Assembly (NCBI RefSeq): GCF_000149955.1
Contig: NC_031000.1
Span: 1,315,163 to 1,379,162 of the forward strand
Reading direction: 5' to 3'
Length of the DNA stretch: 64,000 nt
From: Fusarium oxysporum f. sp. lycopersici 4287
Taxonomy: Eukaryota; Ascomycota; Sordariomycetes; Hypocreales; Nectriaceae
The notes under the pieces were generated by a model. It was not told the origin of the DNA and ran no database searches. It saw nothing but the letters and a program-made list of their open reading frames with translations. Shown here one piece after another: positions 1 to 12,430 of the stretch (its first letter is position 1; each line of letters starts with the position of its first letter). Both the position numbers and the translations under genes were made by a program.

Positions 1-633
1 AGATCCATTCACGCGTAACATCCAGAAGTGCAGTGTCCCCGCGGCCGGAGCCTTGGTCAGCGTTGTTCGGCGACAAGTTCTACTCGAGGACGAAGGCCTC
101 GACCAGACTCTATTGAGAAATATCCCATGCTATCGGTCAGTCCCCGTCGAGGAATATTTGACAAGATCTCTTCGAGGCCATCGAGTAGCCACGATAGAAA
201 CCAGATTATAACCATGGTTTACTGTCGCCCAAGATGTCATAATAAAATACCAATCCCTATTCGTGACATGAATGACAATCCTGGCATGCCTCACGAGTAT
301 ACCGACTACACCGGGCTGGACTAGTGCGAAATTGCCTGCCACAGACAGAACCGACGTTCGGGTTGGCCACCGATACTAGTGATTAGCTGAATAGCAAACA
401 CGAAAATATCACTTTCATCTTATAATGAGAAGACGCGTCGAGTGGAAAATTCACAACTGGCTTATTGACCACGTTATTCTTATTCTCGAGCGACCTGTCC
501 CACCCCAAATGTCTCTTCCCGAGCTCATTGCTGTCTATTGGGCCCTCTTCCAAGGAGGAGGGGGCGAGTGAATGCCCCACCTCTTGTTGGCCCGGATATT
601 TGTAGAAAGACCTATTGCCTTCTGGCCGCCGTG

Positions 634-2029
634 CTAGTTGTCCCTCAACGGTCTGGTATCATCGTCCTCCTTGCTTGCAAATCCGTTCTCACGGAAGCTG
701 GCGACACTACCTGTCCCATGGCTGCTTGGCGTCCACTCGGCGTTAATGCAAATTTCTCGTGTAGTATAAATAGCTGTCCCCACTTGCAAATCTGAACACG
801 AATATCGGCTGGCAAACTTGTCAGCGTCGCTCATCGTCTCTTGCTGACAATTGACTCCAGTCGTCCCATTTGCCACTTCCCGAAGTTCAATAGAAACTGC
901 ATCTGATACGTCGTTAATCTCCTCCACCAACGTCCTTTGATTCCTGCTGATAGAAGCGAAGCTTTTGTTTGGGAGTCTAGCACGCCCTTCCTCGACATTG
1001 CTGAAAGTACCCCCGGAGACGACGCCACAGTCGCGTTTCCTAGCGACCTTGCTTATTAGATCAGCCATGGACATCTCGATCTTGAGCTTGACAATATAGG
1101 CAAAGGGATGGAACTGCATGTAACTAAAGCTGTTGTTAGCGGTGTTTGTTCACACTCTATTATAGACTTGACTTACACGAATGTGTTGTGTAAACTCATC
1201 ATGGAAATAATGAGAACGTCCATGCTAAGAGAGAATCCAACGATACACATGTTGAATTTTACTAGACTTCTGTACTTTGTCAGGCCGTGCATTACTAAGT
1301 TGCGTTGAACGATTCTGATGAAATAGTAGTTCAGTGCTCCGTCGACAATCAGATAGATCGCCTTCTCAACACGGTCCCACCACTCATTGATCCAGATATA
1401 TCTCTCTGAAATTTGTAGGCGGGCGGGAATCCAAATGTTATAGACCGAAATATTCACAGCGGTAATTAAAACTGCAACACCGACTTTGAGACGGTAGGCG
1501 TGTTTTTTATCCGTAAGAAGGATAGAACAACGATTAATAATAATTTGTAGGAGGAATTGGACCTGGCCAGATTAGCATTGATAACGACTTTCGCGAGGAT
1601 AAGTAAAGCATACTTGAAGGGCCCATGTGGTAACTGCCAAGATTAGCATCGGTTAGGAAGAGGGCTCCAAGAAGGCAGACGTACGAATAGCAAAATAGAA
1701 TGCAAAACTAGAGACATTGGGGGGTTAGCACTTCGAAATCCGTAAACGGGGGTTGAGCCCAACCTAGGGGGTATATAGCCTTTCAAGTGCAACCAACAGA
1801 TAATACTGAAGATGAAGCAGACAAGAATCTCCAGCCATATCATCCAGACATAAGCGTTGCGGAATATGCTAAGGCGATGCCTCATGTAAATATGCTTTGT
1901 TTGCTTCATAGCAGTCCAGGTTGTGAGCCAGCCGAAGCCAATTGTGAAGCCCCAGGCAAGTGAGGCGATAACTATATCGTCTTCGGTGACTTCTTGAAGC
2001 ACATAATGCGGAGAGAGGAGTGTAATCAT
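634..2029 (-). CDS. Seven-TM-like fungal integral membrane protein, five exons
   Basis: The gene reads complement(join(634..1123, 1177..1562, 1614..1633, 1685..1707, 1764..2029)) and gives 394 residues with every junction in frame. Two exons are only 20 and 23 nt long. I placed them because the joined protein then runs through IPPSFAFYFAILTTWALQVQ, a smooth membrane helix, whereas the unspliced frames break there. All four introns are 51-56 bp with GT-AG ends. Several hydrophobic helices are visible (AWGFTIGFG, WLEILVCFIFSIICWL, FLLQIIIN, VAVLITAVNISVY, FSLSMDVLIISMM). The polar tail follows a conserved-looking EMSMADLISKVAR. I recognise it as a fungal family usually annotated only as 'integral membrane protein', with unknown function. 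The start at 2029 is the first ATG that fits the family N-terminus; an in-frame ATG lies upstream at 2095. The gene looks intact. Confidence 0.75.
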
Positions 2030-2496
2030 GATGGATCTGGTAGGTAGGCAGCAGTAACAGGAATGAATCACAACTCTGGCACCAGCGGCCTGCATATTAT
2101 AGCAATGGAACTCACCTCCGTATTCACATGCGCAACTTCAGGCTACTGCACAGTGTGATTTTCCTAGGAGCTGGTAGGTTCGCAACTTACTGTACAAAGA
2201 ACGCCACAGCCGTCGTTTACCTCTCTGCAAGTTATTCATAAGGCCTGGAGATGGCCAAAGCTTATTGGCCTACATCATTCTCGCTGGTCGGCTGCCTGAG
2301 TCATAGCAGTCCTCTCTCATTCAGCTTAGAGATGCCCTATCATGTTCCTTCGGCATATTCCGTCAGCTCCACTAGCCGCGCAGATGACAGGGTTCGCAGG
2401 AGATGAAGTCGGCGCCACTAGTTGGGGGAATTGCGGCGAATGTTACATCGTAGAGGCATGTGTTCTCGCAATGGTGGAGGATGGGCAAATCTGTTC

Positions 2497-2596
2497 NNNN
2501 NNNNNNNNNNNNNNNNNNNNNNNNNNNNNNNNNNNNNNNNNNNNNNNNNNNNNNNNNNNNNNNNNNNNNNNNNNNNNNNNNNNNNNNNNNNNNNNN
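2497..2596. other. Assembly gap of exactly 100 N
   Basis: One hundred consecutive N. This round number is the usual placeholder for a gap of unknown size, so the true distance and content are unknown. It sits beside a repeat that recurs near 20.2 kb, a plausible cause of the break. Confidence 0.97.
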
Positions 2597-2621
2597 GGAC
2601 GTTGCCCCGATTAAATTCAAG

Positions 2622-2716
2622 CTAATCCGAATCAGGAAAATATCCAGAGCTTGCCTAGCAGGCGCATTCAGACCCGAGTTGTCGGTCCGACACATGCCAC
2701 AAGCCGTGCTGTGGTG
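2622..2716 (+). repeat. Dispersed repeat copy 1, carries TGTCGGTCCGACA palindrome
   Basis: About 95 bp align by eye with 20225..20319 in the same orientation. Shared blocks include GGAAAATATCC, AGCAGGCGC and GAGTTGTCGGTCCGACACATG-like sequence. The palindrome TGTCGGTCCGACA lies at 2680..2692. The copy starts 25 bp after the N gap, so its left part may be missing. It could be a transposon piece or a duplicated promoter segment. Confidence 0.65.
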
Positions 2717-3729
2717 GCGCCCGGAACCACATACAGCCACCTTGCGGCAATTATGTTCCATACGTGGTTGGAACGAATGCAGCCTTGGCCAGACTAGCGT
2801 TAGGAAGCTGTGTCCACCATACTACGGCATAAGCAAAATATATTTTTTTGCCACGATGGCCATTGAGCGAATGATAGGATTCGTTATCAGCAACGGGCCA
2901 GTGAACTTTACCTGCAGGTCTTAAATCAGCTTCATGTCATCAACTCCCATTTTCCCAGTTTGCTCAATGTTTCTGGTCGGAGATTCGCTACATGATCGTC
3001 GCATGAATGTGGGCTTGGCGAGACCCTCAAAGGTCCATATCGAGGGATGCAATAGTGGTTGTATTTGGCAGGGTCAAGAATGATGAAACCAGCAAAGGAA
3101 CTAACCCGGGCAGGGAATGTATATCGCTTCACTTCGAAATCTCATCAGAAATTCATAATGACTCGTTAGTCCTTGCATTTGAGTAGTGGAGGATGAAGCA
3201 AGCAGAGACGAATATCGACTTTGGTCGCTATCAGTGTGACATTCTGCTCATTGAACATATACAGATTTCTATCTGCGCACGAGGGTTCCTGGAACTGTGT
3301 GCATTACCCCACTTCCACCCCCCACCCCGTGAACAAGAATTACAGCACTCCACGACAGCAAGTATGGTACTTCAGCCAGGATTCTGTATTTGGCTGCGCC
3401 ACTCGGAGCATTCCCTCGGATCTCAACATATATTCCCGCGGATTTATTAAGTGGAGCCGAACCCGTGGTTGAGTGCCAATGGCAAGGTTCGGTTTTATAC
3501 CTAGTTTAGCGAAATGCCGCGACAGGCGTGGGGCGTCACTCCACTAATAAAGTGGCGTGCAAGCCCCGACAATTTGGGAGAGTGGTTGGACCCTTGTGCT
3601 GGTAGGACTGATAAAGGAACCTTAGTTTCAGCTCTTCGAAGTTATCACAATTTGGGACGGTACTGTCCGTTCAACCCAGCCTCAATCGAAATTCTGCTCT
3701 CTAATCGTTCAAGGACCTCTGCGATAAGT

Positions 3730-5516
3730 ATGACTGGACTGAAGCCTTCAAAGATAAACTTCGAGCATCGGCGTCTTGGTCAGCTCATTGGTTGGACACG
3801 TGGACATGATATTGTGCAATTCCGCGGTGTGCCATACGCTACTATACCTGGTCGTTTCCGCCAGAGCGCCTTGCTGAGTGACCTACCTACTCATCCGTTC
3901 GCAGCTACCAATCCAGGGTGAGTGAGCCAGCACCAGCCCTCGTCAGCTCTGTGGCGAGGATTCATGTTGCGCGATCCTGTCAAAACTGAAGCTCATAAAT
4001 CGATTCTAGACCAACGTGCCCCCACCCAGAACAGCCATACTTTGAGTATTGGGAGGGTCCTTTACCAGACGAATATCCGGATATTGAACCTCCAAAGACC
4101 AGCGAGCTCGAATGCTTAAACCTGAGCCTCACCGTACCAAGGTCATGCGTCGAAGATCCAAACCGCAAAGTGCCCGTCTTAGTGTTCATACACGGGGGGG
4201 CTTTCGTTGGCGGAAGTCACGCAATTCAGCTATCTGGCCGTGAAGTGTTTGACGGCACCGACTTAGTGCGTCACAGCATTAAGCTCGGCAAGGATATTAT
4301 TGTTGTTGGTATCAACTACAGGGTCGGCCCGTTGGGATTCTTAGCGTCCACACAGTTGGCTGATTACAACAGGAAGTTTGGGGAGGATATCTGCAACTAC
4401 GGCTTACACGACCAACGGAGAGCTCTGGAGTGGTTGTCAGAACACCTTGCGGGCTTTGGCGGCGACCCAGACAACATCACTATACAAGGCACCAGCGCTG
4501 GGGCCTCGTCCTGTCATTACCAGTCCATCTTCCCAGAGCGTAAATTTAAACGTGCGATTCTTGCAAGTGGAACTTTTTTCGGGTTAGGGGCTTTGCCTCT
4601 CGACAGGCATCAAGCGATCTTTGATCGGCTGTCGGGAATTGTCGCCCCGGGTGTCTCCTCTGATGACGCCCTGCAGTCGCTGTTACTATGCAACTCCAGG
4701 GAGCTCACTCACAGTACAAGTTGGACCGTTTGCCATCCACTCATTGATGGCTCCCATGTCTCTAGGAGCTTGCTCTCTGGGGACTCTTATGTCGATGGCC
4801 CTCCAGAAATCATGGTCGGTTTTGCTGCTTTTGAAGATGAACTTGCGGATCTCTTCATCAACGATCCATTGACAATGAAGCCAAAGTCGGACGCGCAAAT
4901 TTTAGAGAGCTTCAAGTCAATCATCATGGCGAATCAAGTTATTGCAACTCCGGAAACATTTCCGTTTGATAAGCCGGATGTTCTTCAGTCCTATGATATC
5001 AGCAGTGCCGTCGAAAGGCCATCCAACAACCTTAAACATTGGTCGCGCCTTATAGGAAATCTTTTGTTTGACATTACAAGCGTGTACACGGCAACCACTT
5101 TCGACAAACATGGTGGTGACGCGCGAGTGTGGCTATATCGTTACGACGCAACTAACACGTATCCCAAAAGCCACTCGTACCGTGTCGCGCACCACGGCGT
5201 AAACGATTTATTTCTCTTCAACGTGGCGCCTGAACACATTCCGCTTGAGGACCAACCTTCTTGGAACGCTACTGTAGAGCGGACGCAGAGAGTGTGGATT
5301 GACTTTGCCAATGGAGAGTCTCCATGGACACCGTGGCGACATGAGTCTTCAGTGGAAACGATTGGAGCAGCTGGGCCAATCTATACGTTTGCAGATAATG
5401 GCCAAAGCCGTCTTTATGATACTATGGAAGAGTGTGTTGGCTCGAAAGTAGCTCAACAATATCAGTCTTTGTTAAGATCGAGTCGCCTCTGGAACAACAA
5501 ACCAAGCCAATGTTAA
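3730..5516 (+). CDS. Type-B carboxylesterase / lipase-like, secreted or cytosolic
   Basis: Two exons, 3730..3917 and 4010..5516, joined by a 92-bp GTGAGT...AG intron in phase 2, give 564 residues, the usual size for this alpha/beta-hydrolase family. Visible family landmarks are RGVPYA near the N-terminus, the CPHPEQ segment just after the intron, the oxyanion-hole HGGAF, the nucleophile elbow GTSAG with Ser225, and the C-terminal HHG with His458 as likely catalytic histidine. Such enzymes hydrolyse carboxylic esters; the substrate cannot be told. I see no clear signal peptide from the chosen ATG. Longer in-frame starts exist upstream, but the chosen ATG matches the start of the damaged paralogue at 16047. 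The gene looks intact, unlike that paralogue, with which it shares the first intron position and phase. Confidence 0.87.
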
Positions 5517-7319
5517 GATCAACATGGCAAACAGGCTAGAGACTAAAACCAATAACTCGCTACATGGTGGCAAAACATATGCAGGCGGTTCAAGTTTGAT
5601 CAGTAATTAGAAGGCACAAGTCGTGACGTATTTGTCTCCATGGCCTGTTTAGTGACTCTAGCCTCTGACAATATACTGGTGCTGGTTTGCATAAATTTCA
5701 TCCCGCGGCATAACAAAAAGCGGGTCCACCATTTAACCATTGTCTTGCTGTGACTTTTATAGGCGTACGGAGATGTATGGATATTGGGAGTTAACAGAAA
5801 TCAGCGTCATCTACATTTGCACGACCCGCACTATTTTCAAGATCCGCAAGCACGTTCACGAGCTGGACTCAGACTACAACCTGAGATCGGTTACCAGCTC
5901 CGAATTCACCACTTACAACGGGGCTGAGTCCACAAGAAGAATAGGCGGCGATGTCAGCCTGTCCATCCACACCCGTGTCGTCTACCAGTAGACGACGACT
6001 GCCGTCAAGCTCGTACCGAGTCGGCCACAAAGCCACAATTCGGAAGCCTTTGCTCGGCATCGAAGTTATGAGTATAAAAACGCCGCCTGGTCGTACTCCA
6101 AATGCGCCGTGCACTATTTTGCAGCGATTTTGATAACCTGGAATTCCGGCCAGTGCGAACCGCATCTACTCTCTGGTCCACAACGGTCAGTCTGTTGCGC
6201 CGGTCGCATACATGAGCGCCTTTGTGCTGCCTTTGTAAGGCTTCTGGAACAGTATCATCTATGTTGTCATGTCGTGGGACGCCTGCAAATAACTGCTCCA
6301 GGACATCAAGCAGAAATGTCAATATATCTGTGTTAAAATAACCACCGAAACCAACAGCGTGAACCGTTCTAGAACCGGGTGCGTTTAGGAAGGGCACATG
6401 AAGCGTCGTGTTGCGAAAACGAGCTGCTATCCATCTTTGGTGGACGTACAAATGTAACGGCTTTCGCTGGACCCGTCTATCTACACCCAATGGCATGCAA
6501 AGGTCAGTCCTTTGATGCGGCAATGCTGCGACGGTACAAGAGCACGAACAAGGTCGAGTGTGACTTGGATAAAGCGATTGTTTATAAGGATGAAAAGAGA
6601 ACTCCTAAGGATAACTCTTACTGATACTATTTACACAATAAAGTGAGACATTCGTTAAGCGGGGGGTTTCACGTAGTTCCCTCACAAATGCCAGCCAGCA
6701 AGAACGGACATCGAGTTCCCTGCGCAGGCACTTTGCCAGAGCACAGCTTTCACATTCAGAGCCAACATGAAGGAGGCGCGTCCGGAAATGAAAGCTGATA
6801 TGGTAATGTACCAGAACCCAGGAGCGCGAAATTATGCTCGTGTTATTGATATGCGAGCCAACTGAGACGTTCAGGGGCCAAACAGAGGTCACCTTCCACC
6901 TCCGCTGTTTGAGTTAGAAGTGGCGGATGCGGCAAGGCAGCGAAAGCGAGATATCAATGAGCAAGAGGCTAGGGTGGACACGCGACTTTGCTTTGAGACC
7001 GCATGACAGCACAGTCGAACGATCGACTAGAACTCAATGGCTCCGAATCAGGATAGTTTAGCCACACTATCAAAAGAATATATTGCCGGCAAAGGCATAT
7101 AATATTGAATGATAACTGCCAAAATAAAGGCCCCAAGGATGTGTAGATCCCAAGTGGTGATTCGCCCCAGAATTAAAGTACATTAGAAGATACGTGCTGC
7201 CCATGTAATACGCATATGGTGGTCATTAGCTGTGCAGGTGACATGTTGTTTGAAAGGCCAGAGCAGATTATTGTATGCACATTATCAGCGAGTATAATCA
7301 CTGACTAGTGTTTGCGATC
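5517..7319. other. Intergenic stretch, unassigned open frames only
   Basis: Overlapping minus-strand frames near 5869-6523 (up to 172 codons) show no motif I recognise and change frame repeatedly. They may be remains of a gene, but I cannot identify one. Nothing else is visible. Confidence 0.4.
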
Positions 7320-8541
7320 TCAGTATGTCTCAACTCGAGAGCTTGGTAGCTGCATGGTAGGGTCGTTGAATCCGACCTTTGGGCCAGAGTACATGTCGCA
7401 AACTCCAGAGGTGAAGGCGGGGATCTGTCCAATGGTAACTCCCGTGACAAGAGGCTGGTACCGAAAACACCATCCATTCTCAGGTTGTAATCCCTTTGCT
7501 TGCTGCAACTGCTGACTACAAGAGTTCGCATTGCTTTGCGACTTAACTGAGGAGGTGTCCTGCAAACTGCAGGCGGGAGTAGTGGGAATTGGGTGACTGT
7601 AATTGCCGTCCTGGATTACGGAGCTATGTTCAGAGACAGCAGAGAAGCTAGCTGGGCTACTGCATATGGGGGTCATGTTTCCGATGTTGTAAGGCACCTC
7701 AAAGGGTCGGTCGCTCAACTTTTTGTCGTGGAATGTGGTATGATTCAGGAACAATGGTGTTCAATGTGGCGACTGCAGAGTGCTTCTGGTCTATGACATG
7801 GTATGGCTGCCGGCGTATGCCAGCAGGTTGATGAGCCATTTGCATATTGGCGTCCTGGCTGTTATATTCTTCGGCTTCAGCGCGCATACTCTGCCGGCGG
7901 TTCACTTGTTGGCTTATGCCGTATTAGTTTACAGGGTGATAAACATTGACAAACGAGGAGGCAAGGTGCATCGGATAGCCATGAGCCAATGTGGAAGGAG
8001 TGATGACCTCCTGGATCGGCCAGTCCATTTGACTAGGAGTGAGAGGAGAATCGCCGATATCTGATTCTGAGGTACAATCAACAAGAATCTCGTTGGATTC
8101 AGGGCCGCCTTGGTGGGATCGTCGCTGGTGTTTAGCCATCGTAGTCTTGCGGCGGAAGCTGTTATATTTTGTCAGAATCAGAAACCGCCTTGAACACAGA
8201 TGTCAACTCACCTTTGCAAACATCCATCGTGGCTGCATTTGTATGGCGACCTGTCAGTGTGGATGTGCCGGTGGCGGGCAAGAGATGAAGACTATATTCA
8301 ATGTAACTTGAATGATCCTATGCCAGAATGAGAATGGATCCCAACTCACGTCAGAGAAACGGTTCCCGCATCCGACATGTTGGCACTGGTATGGCTTCTC
8401 GCCGGTATGTGTACGGATGTGGACAGTCAAGGCACTGCGCTGAATAAATCTCTTGCCACAGCCGGGTGTTGCGCAAGTGTAAGGCCTCTCATTTGTGTGA
8501 GTTCGGTAGTGTCGCTGCAAGTCTGACGGGCGACGAAAACT
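7320..8541 (-). pseudogene. C2H2 zinc-finger transcription factor, inactivated
   Basis: Recognisable exons are complement(7320..8158, 8212..8291, 8350..8541) with GT-AG introns. They encode the end of a first finger (DLQRHYRTH) and three complete C2H2 fingers: [10 protein letters not shown]...[15 protein letters not shown]...HRHIH and CSHDGCLQRS...HQRRSH. A long Ser/Gln/Pro-rich tail follows. Fingers of this kind bind DNA in the nucleus. Two lesions are visible. A TAA stop at 7924..7926 interrupts a frame that continues on both sides. A 4-bp tandem duplication (GTCG GTCG, 7706..7713) shifts the frame; removing four bases rejoins VERP to FEVPY. The N-terminal exon upstream of 8541 could not be resolved. 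The family is a fungal C2H2 regulator ending in a conserved IGQIPAF...LPS-type tail. Confidence 0.72.
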
Positions 8542-10914
8542 CTGTGGTGCGTGGTAAGTATAATATTTTTTGTCGCTGGATTTCGATGTGATAGAGTACA
8601 AACCTTGCTGCAAGACTCCACTCACAATGCAAAGTTCGAGTCGCAGGGTTACGAATCCCCATTGTGAGAGGTAATGGTTTTGATCTAAGTTGAGTGGTGT
8701 GTCTAGTAATGTATGTGAGAAGTTTCGAGAATGCTGCTGCAGACGCTGGCAGGTTGCGCGAGAGAGCTCGGTATCGTCACCAGCACAGAGTAGCAGAACT
8801 GTGTACAGATAGCACCGTTATGTGTAAACCAAAAAGAGACCTGGGAATCTGCTTCTCGTTGATTCGTTTTATGTTTCCTTCTTGCGTGCCCAAGACTTGC
8901 CAGGAGTCTCCGTGAATTTTTATCCGTGAGGCGATTGGTATAAAAAGTGTTGTAGTTTTGGCAAGAGCATGAACCTGTTTCCTACCGAGCAATGGGGTTG
9001 GCAAGTATTACATGTAATGGCAAAGCATATGAAAGACAATGATGGGGAAGACACCAGGCCAAGTGAAGGGGGAGATGTCTTCCGAACGAATGTTCAGGGA
9101 ATGACAGGCAATCTGTATTCAAGGATTGATAGTACTGGTGGACTAACAAGATGGCGAGATGGGGACGTGGTATATGATCGCAGATAGCGAGCAAGGATTT
9201 CACGAAGCCCGTTTTTGACATTACCAGTGCAGTGTGCACCGGAACCTTCTGGTAGCCCGCCATCGCCATTACCACGGCGAGTCAACCCGCACTGTCCTGG
9301 ACTAGTTCCAAAATTCATATTAAGCACATGGCTCTATGGCTCCCTGCCGCATGGCGACCACCGGTCTATCTCACTGTGTCTGCTGAATCATGTCTTTGTC
9401 ATCCACCGCTAACCGAGTCAATTCTAGTGCAATACCACCCTTTCCTCAGAGGCCACGCACATATGTCAGGAAGCACAGAGTAGTTGAGACATGTCAATCT
9501 TACCACCGTGGTTGGAAATCACCTGGAAATCAGGATGACAAGCACCAGACCCCACACCAACGAGGAAGGCAACATATGATTCGCACGTGACGATCAAGAT
9601 GCGTTTTGGCTGATGTTGAAGACAACGGCTTTATTCGAGGGTGTCCCTTGTCTAGCCGGAGTAGTCAGACCTGCAAGAGATACTGTTCACCCGGAAGGGA
9701 CAGGCAGATGTCACCATGGAACCAGCGCCTGTTGCAGAGACTGGCGCGGCTTATGCGACAGGGAGCAGTTTTTCGGTTCTGGCTGGAGTGGCCATTTTTG
9801 GCTTCGGAAATGATTGGATGCGCCGAACCACCCTCTCTTTCTTCCGATGAACTGTGGATAACGACTCCACTGCATTCGTGCAGTGATGACGACGGTAAGA
9901 TTAGGGTGCTTTCGTGGGCAGTCCCGATGTTGGGCGTATGTGCATTGAGTCCTTTCCACCACTGCTTTTTGCTGCGTTTGCCCTCTAATCCATTTCATAC
10001 ACATCGTCACTTTAACAAGCATCCCTCGGTACCCTCTTAACGATCCTAACTTTTCCTGCATATTCAAATGTTAGTCTAAAATTGCATGACTTGGTATCAA
10101 GGGATGTCGACTACCACGGTCTTGGCAAGATAGCTTGTAAGGACTTTGGGGTCTGGCAACAGCCAATTCAAGCTGTCTCTGGGGAATTTTCTTTTTCAGC
10201 GGCCAACTACGAATTGTCGGCCAAAAATGTGACTCCTTGTGTGTGTGTGTCGTAATTGGGCTTCATTTTTCGGACTGAGGCATCGACTGTTCAGGCCGCT
10301 GGAACAAGGATTTCAAAGCTCAAATTGCTACATATTCCAAATGTTACAGTAAAGTATTGAAAGGTATTATTAATATGTCATTTAGGAGGATCACGAGTGT
10401 TCCTGTTTCAGAGTTAGGAAAACACGGTCCTATGTAACAAACGCAATATGGCCACATTGGAGAATGAACCAGTTATGAAACATCTCATACCAAACCATAC
10501 GATTATTATCCAATCTATCGATATATTTGATGTCTATCCTGACAATAATTACAATTGTCCGACCCGCACACTGCAACGAGACGTGAGCAATTCCAGAAGC
10601 ATTTACACCGTAACTGTTGGCGCCCTGGCCTCTGCGACGATGAAGGAATTGTTGTAACTGATGTCGAGACTTTGCTAACGTGTCCTATATCCGCAGTGTA
10701 GGTTATGCACTCTAGAGCAGATGACCCTTAGTTAATTTTCCACGTGCCTCAGAGTACGCGATTATATTTTCTGTACCTAATGGGATCAGGCAAGTTTTTT
10801 AAAGCCCTAGTCTTCGGGTAAAGAGGCTGATACTTATTCCCAAACCACTCTGTGGGAAAGTTTACTTTTATACTCACTTCGTGACAGCTCCAAGATGACA
10901 CTGAGGACTGGTAT
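8542..10914. other. Intergenic stretch, no gene recognised
   Basis: The first 140 bp may hold the lost 5' exon of the zinc-finger pseudogene. The remaining 2.2 kb contains only motif-free short frames and a short GT run near 10240. Confidence 0.45.
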
Positions 10915-12430
10915 TTGAAGCCCAATTATCCACACTATTTGAATCTGAAAGCGATAAGCCCTGCACATAGATGTTGGTCACCCCTTCATATAGCCATCCG
11001 CAATTCCCCACATCATCAACCATTTCGTCTACTTCGACGCTTGATGGTTCCAAGAATTATCACTCAAATGGGTTCTAATCCAGAACGCTCTAGGCCTTCC
11101 TCCCACGCACTCGCAGATCAGACGGTTCGGGCAGTGTGTGCCTGCCGTCAAAGGGGATCACGAGCCACTGGAAAACATTGGATGCAGGCTTCTTTGAGAA
11201 GAAACCCTGCTATTCGGACACAGAGGTGCTATCACAGTGACTCTGCATGTGTCAATGGCGCCTGAACTCAGGTAATTCGACCTTGCTTTAAAAGTTTCTA
11301 CGTCCCGTGATCCAGGCCTAGTAAGCCAGAGAACAGGTACAACATGGATGAAGCAGGCATCATAGAAGGTTTAGTAGAAAGTGGCTTGGTTGTTGGAAGT
11401 TCGAAGAGACGCTCTGTTCACAAGAAAACGCCTCGTTCAAGGGCCTGGACGTCCTTTATCGAATGCGTGTCGGCTACTGGCCGAGCACTAACACCCTTGG
11501 TTATATTCAAAGGGAAATCCGTTCAGCAACAATAGTTTCCACATGATTTAAGTTACTTCAAATATTGGCAATTCACAGCGACCAAAAATGGCCGGACTCC
11601 GGACCGAACTGCAGTAGAGCGGCTTCAAAAGATCTTCATTCCCAGGACCCCACCATCTGACCCTTGCGAGAGAAGATTGATAGTTCTAGACGGCCACGGA
11701 AGCCATGAGGCTGTGGACGTCATGTATCTATGCTACCAGCATCAAATTCACCTGCTGTATCTCCCTCCTAGCACATCACATGTACTGCAATCTCTCAATT
11801 TTTCTGTCTTCTCACCTCGCAAGCACTTCTACCGCAAAGAGGTCATATTTCTGAGCCTTTTGATCGATTAAAACCCTATTGGTAAGCAAAATTTCCTCCT
11901 ATGCTATCAAAAACTCGTGAAATCAGCAGCGGCCTCTGGCCAGTATTAGCCGCAAAACCTCTTTCAAGCCGTCTCCTGCTAGAGAACAGCAACAAGGGTA
12001 AGAGGAATGTACCAAATGCTACCGATGATTAAATTCACCATTATCAATCGAATGTTGGACGTCGGAGGCATCACAGGTCGCGTGGCCTACTCCTAGGAAG
12101 TCCAATGATCTTATGGCTCCGGTACTACATTTTAGTTAGCTAGAAAGCGGTATGCCTACGAAACGATTGCTCTTCAGGAAGGTTACAAAAGAGTTTGACA
12201 AAAAGGGTAGCCTTCTTGCAAAGGCTCAATTAAATATTCAGGCGCCAGAAGCACAGCTAGAGGCTGCCAGGCCGAAGAGAAGGAGGAAGGTAGAAACCAG
12301 ACCAAATTCGAAGTTTGCTGAAATTAAGGCAATACAGCGCGCGCAAGAGAAGACTGATGTCGCTGAAAGTAAGAAGGAAGATGGAGAAGAATCAGAAGTA
12401 TCTGATGATGAGGAAAATTTGTTGTAGTTC
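10915..12430 (+). pseudogene. Decayed pogo/Fot-type (DDE_1) transposase
   Basis: Fragments of one transposase follow in order on the plus strand. An HTH-region piece reads KHWMQASLRRNPAIRT (about 11165-11265). The first acidic motif NMDEAG is at 11342. A core with SRAWTSFIECVSATG and LIVLDGHGSHE (second Asp) follows. The third motif region is degraded to LQSLNFSVF, so the expected Asp is lost (Asn). A basic C-terminal piece lies at 12152..12427. Stops break the frame, including TAG at 11533 after VQQQ where family members have Trp (TGG to TAG, a G-to-A change) and TGA in the segment before NMDEAG. No terminal repeats were found. It is a dead copy, distinct in sequence from the three full-length elements further right. 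Confidence 0.75.

Larger units (their letters stand above)
2030..3729. other. Intergenic stretch, no gene recognised
   Basis: Apart from the N gap and one dispersed repeat (separate entries) I see no coding signal. The small open frames have no recognisable motif, and frames spanning the gap are artefacts. Confidence 0.5.

Noticed and set aside
2342..2924. Several open frames spanning the N run
   Set aside because: Open only because N codons are not stops; artefacts of the gap.
6005..6523. 172-codon minus-strand frame
   Set aside because: Arg-rich translation without motifs, overlapping other open frames; no intron/exon model made sense.
9606..10040. 144-codon plus frame and overlapping minus frame
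   Set aside because: No motif on either strand and no conserved-looking segment.
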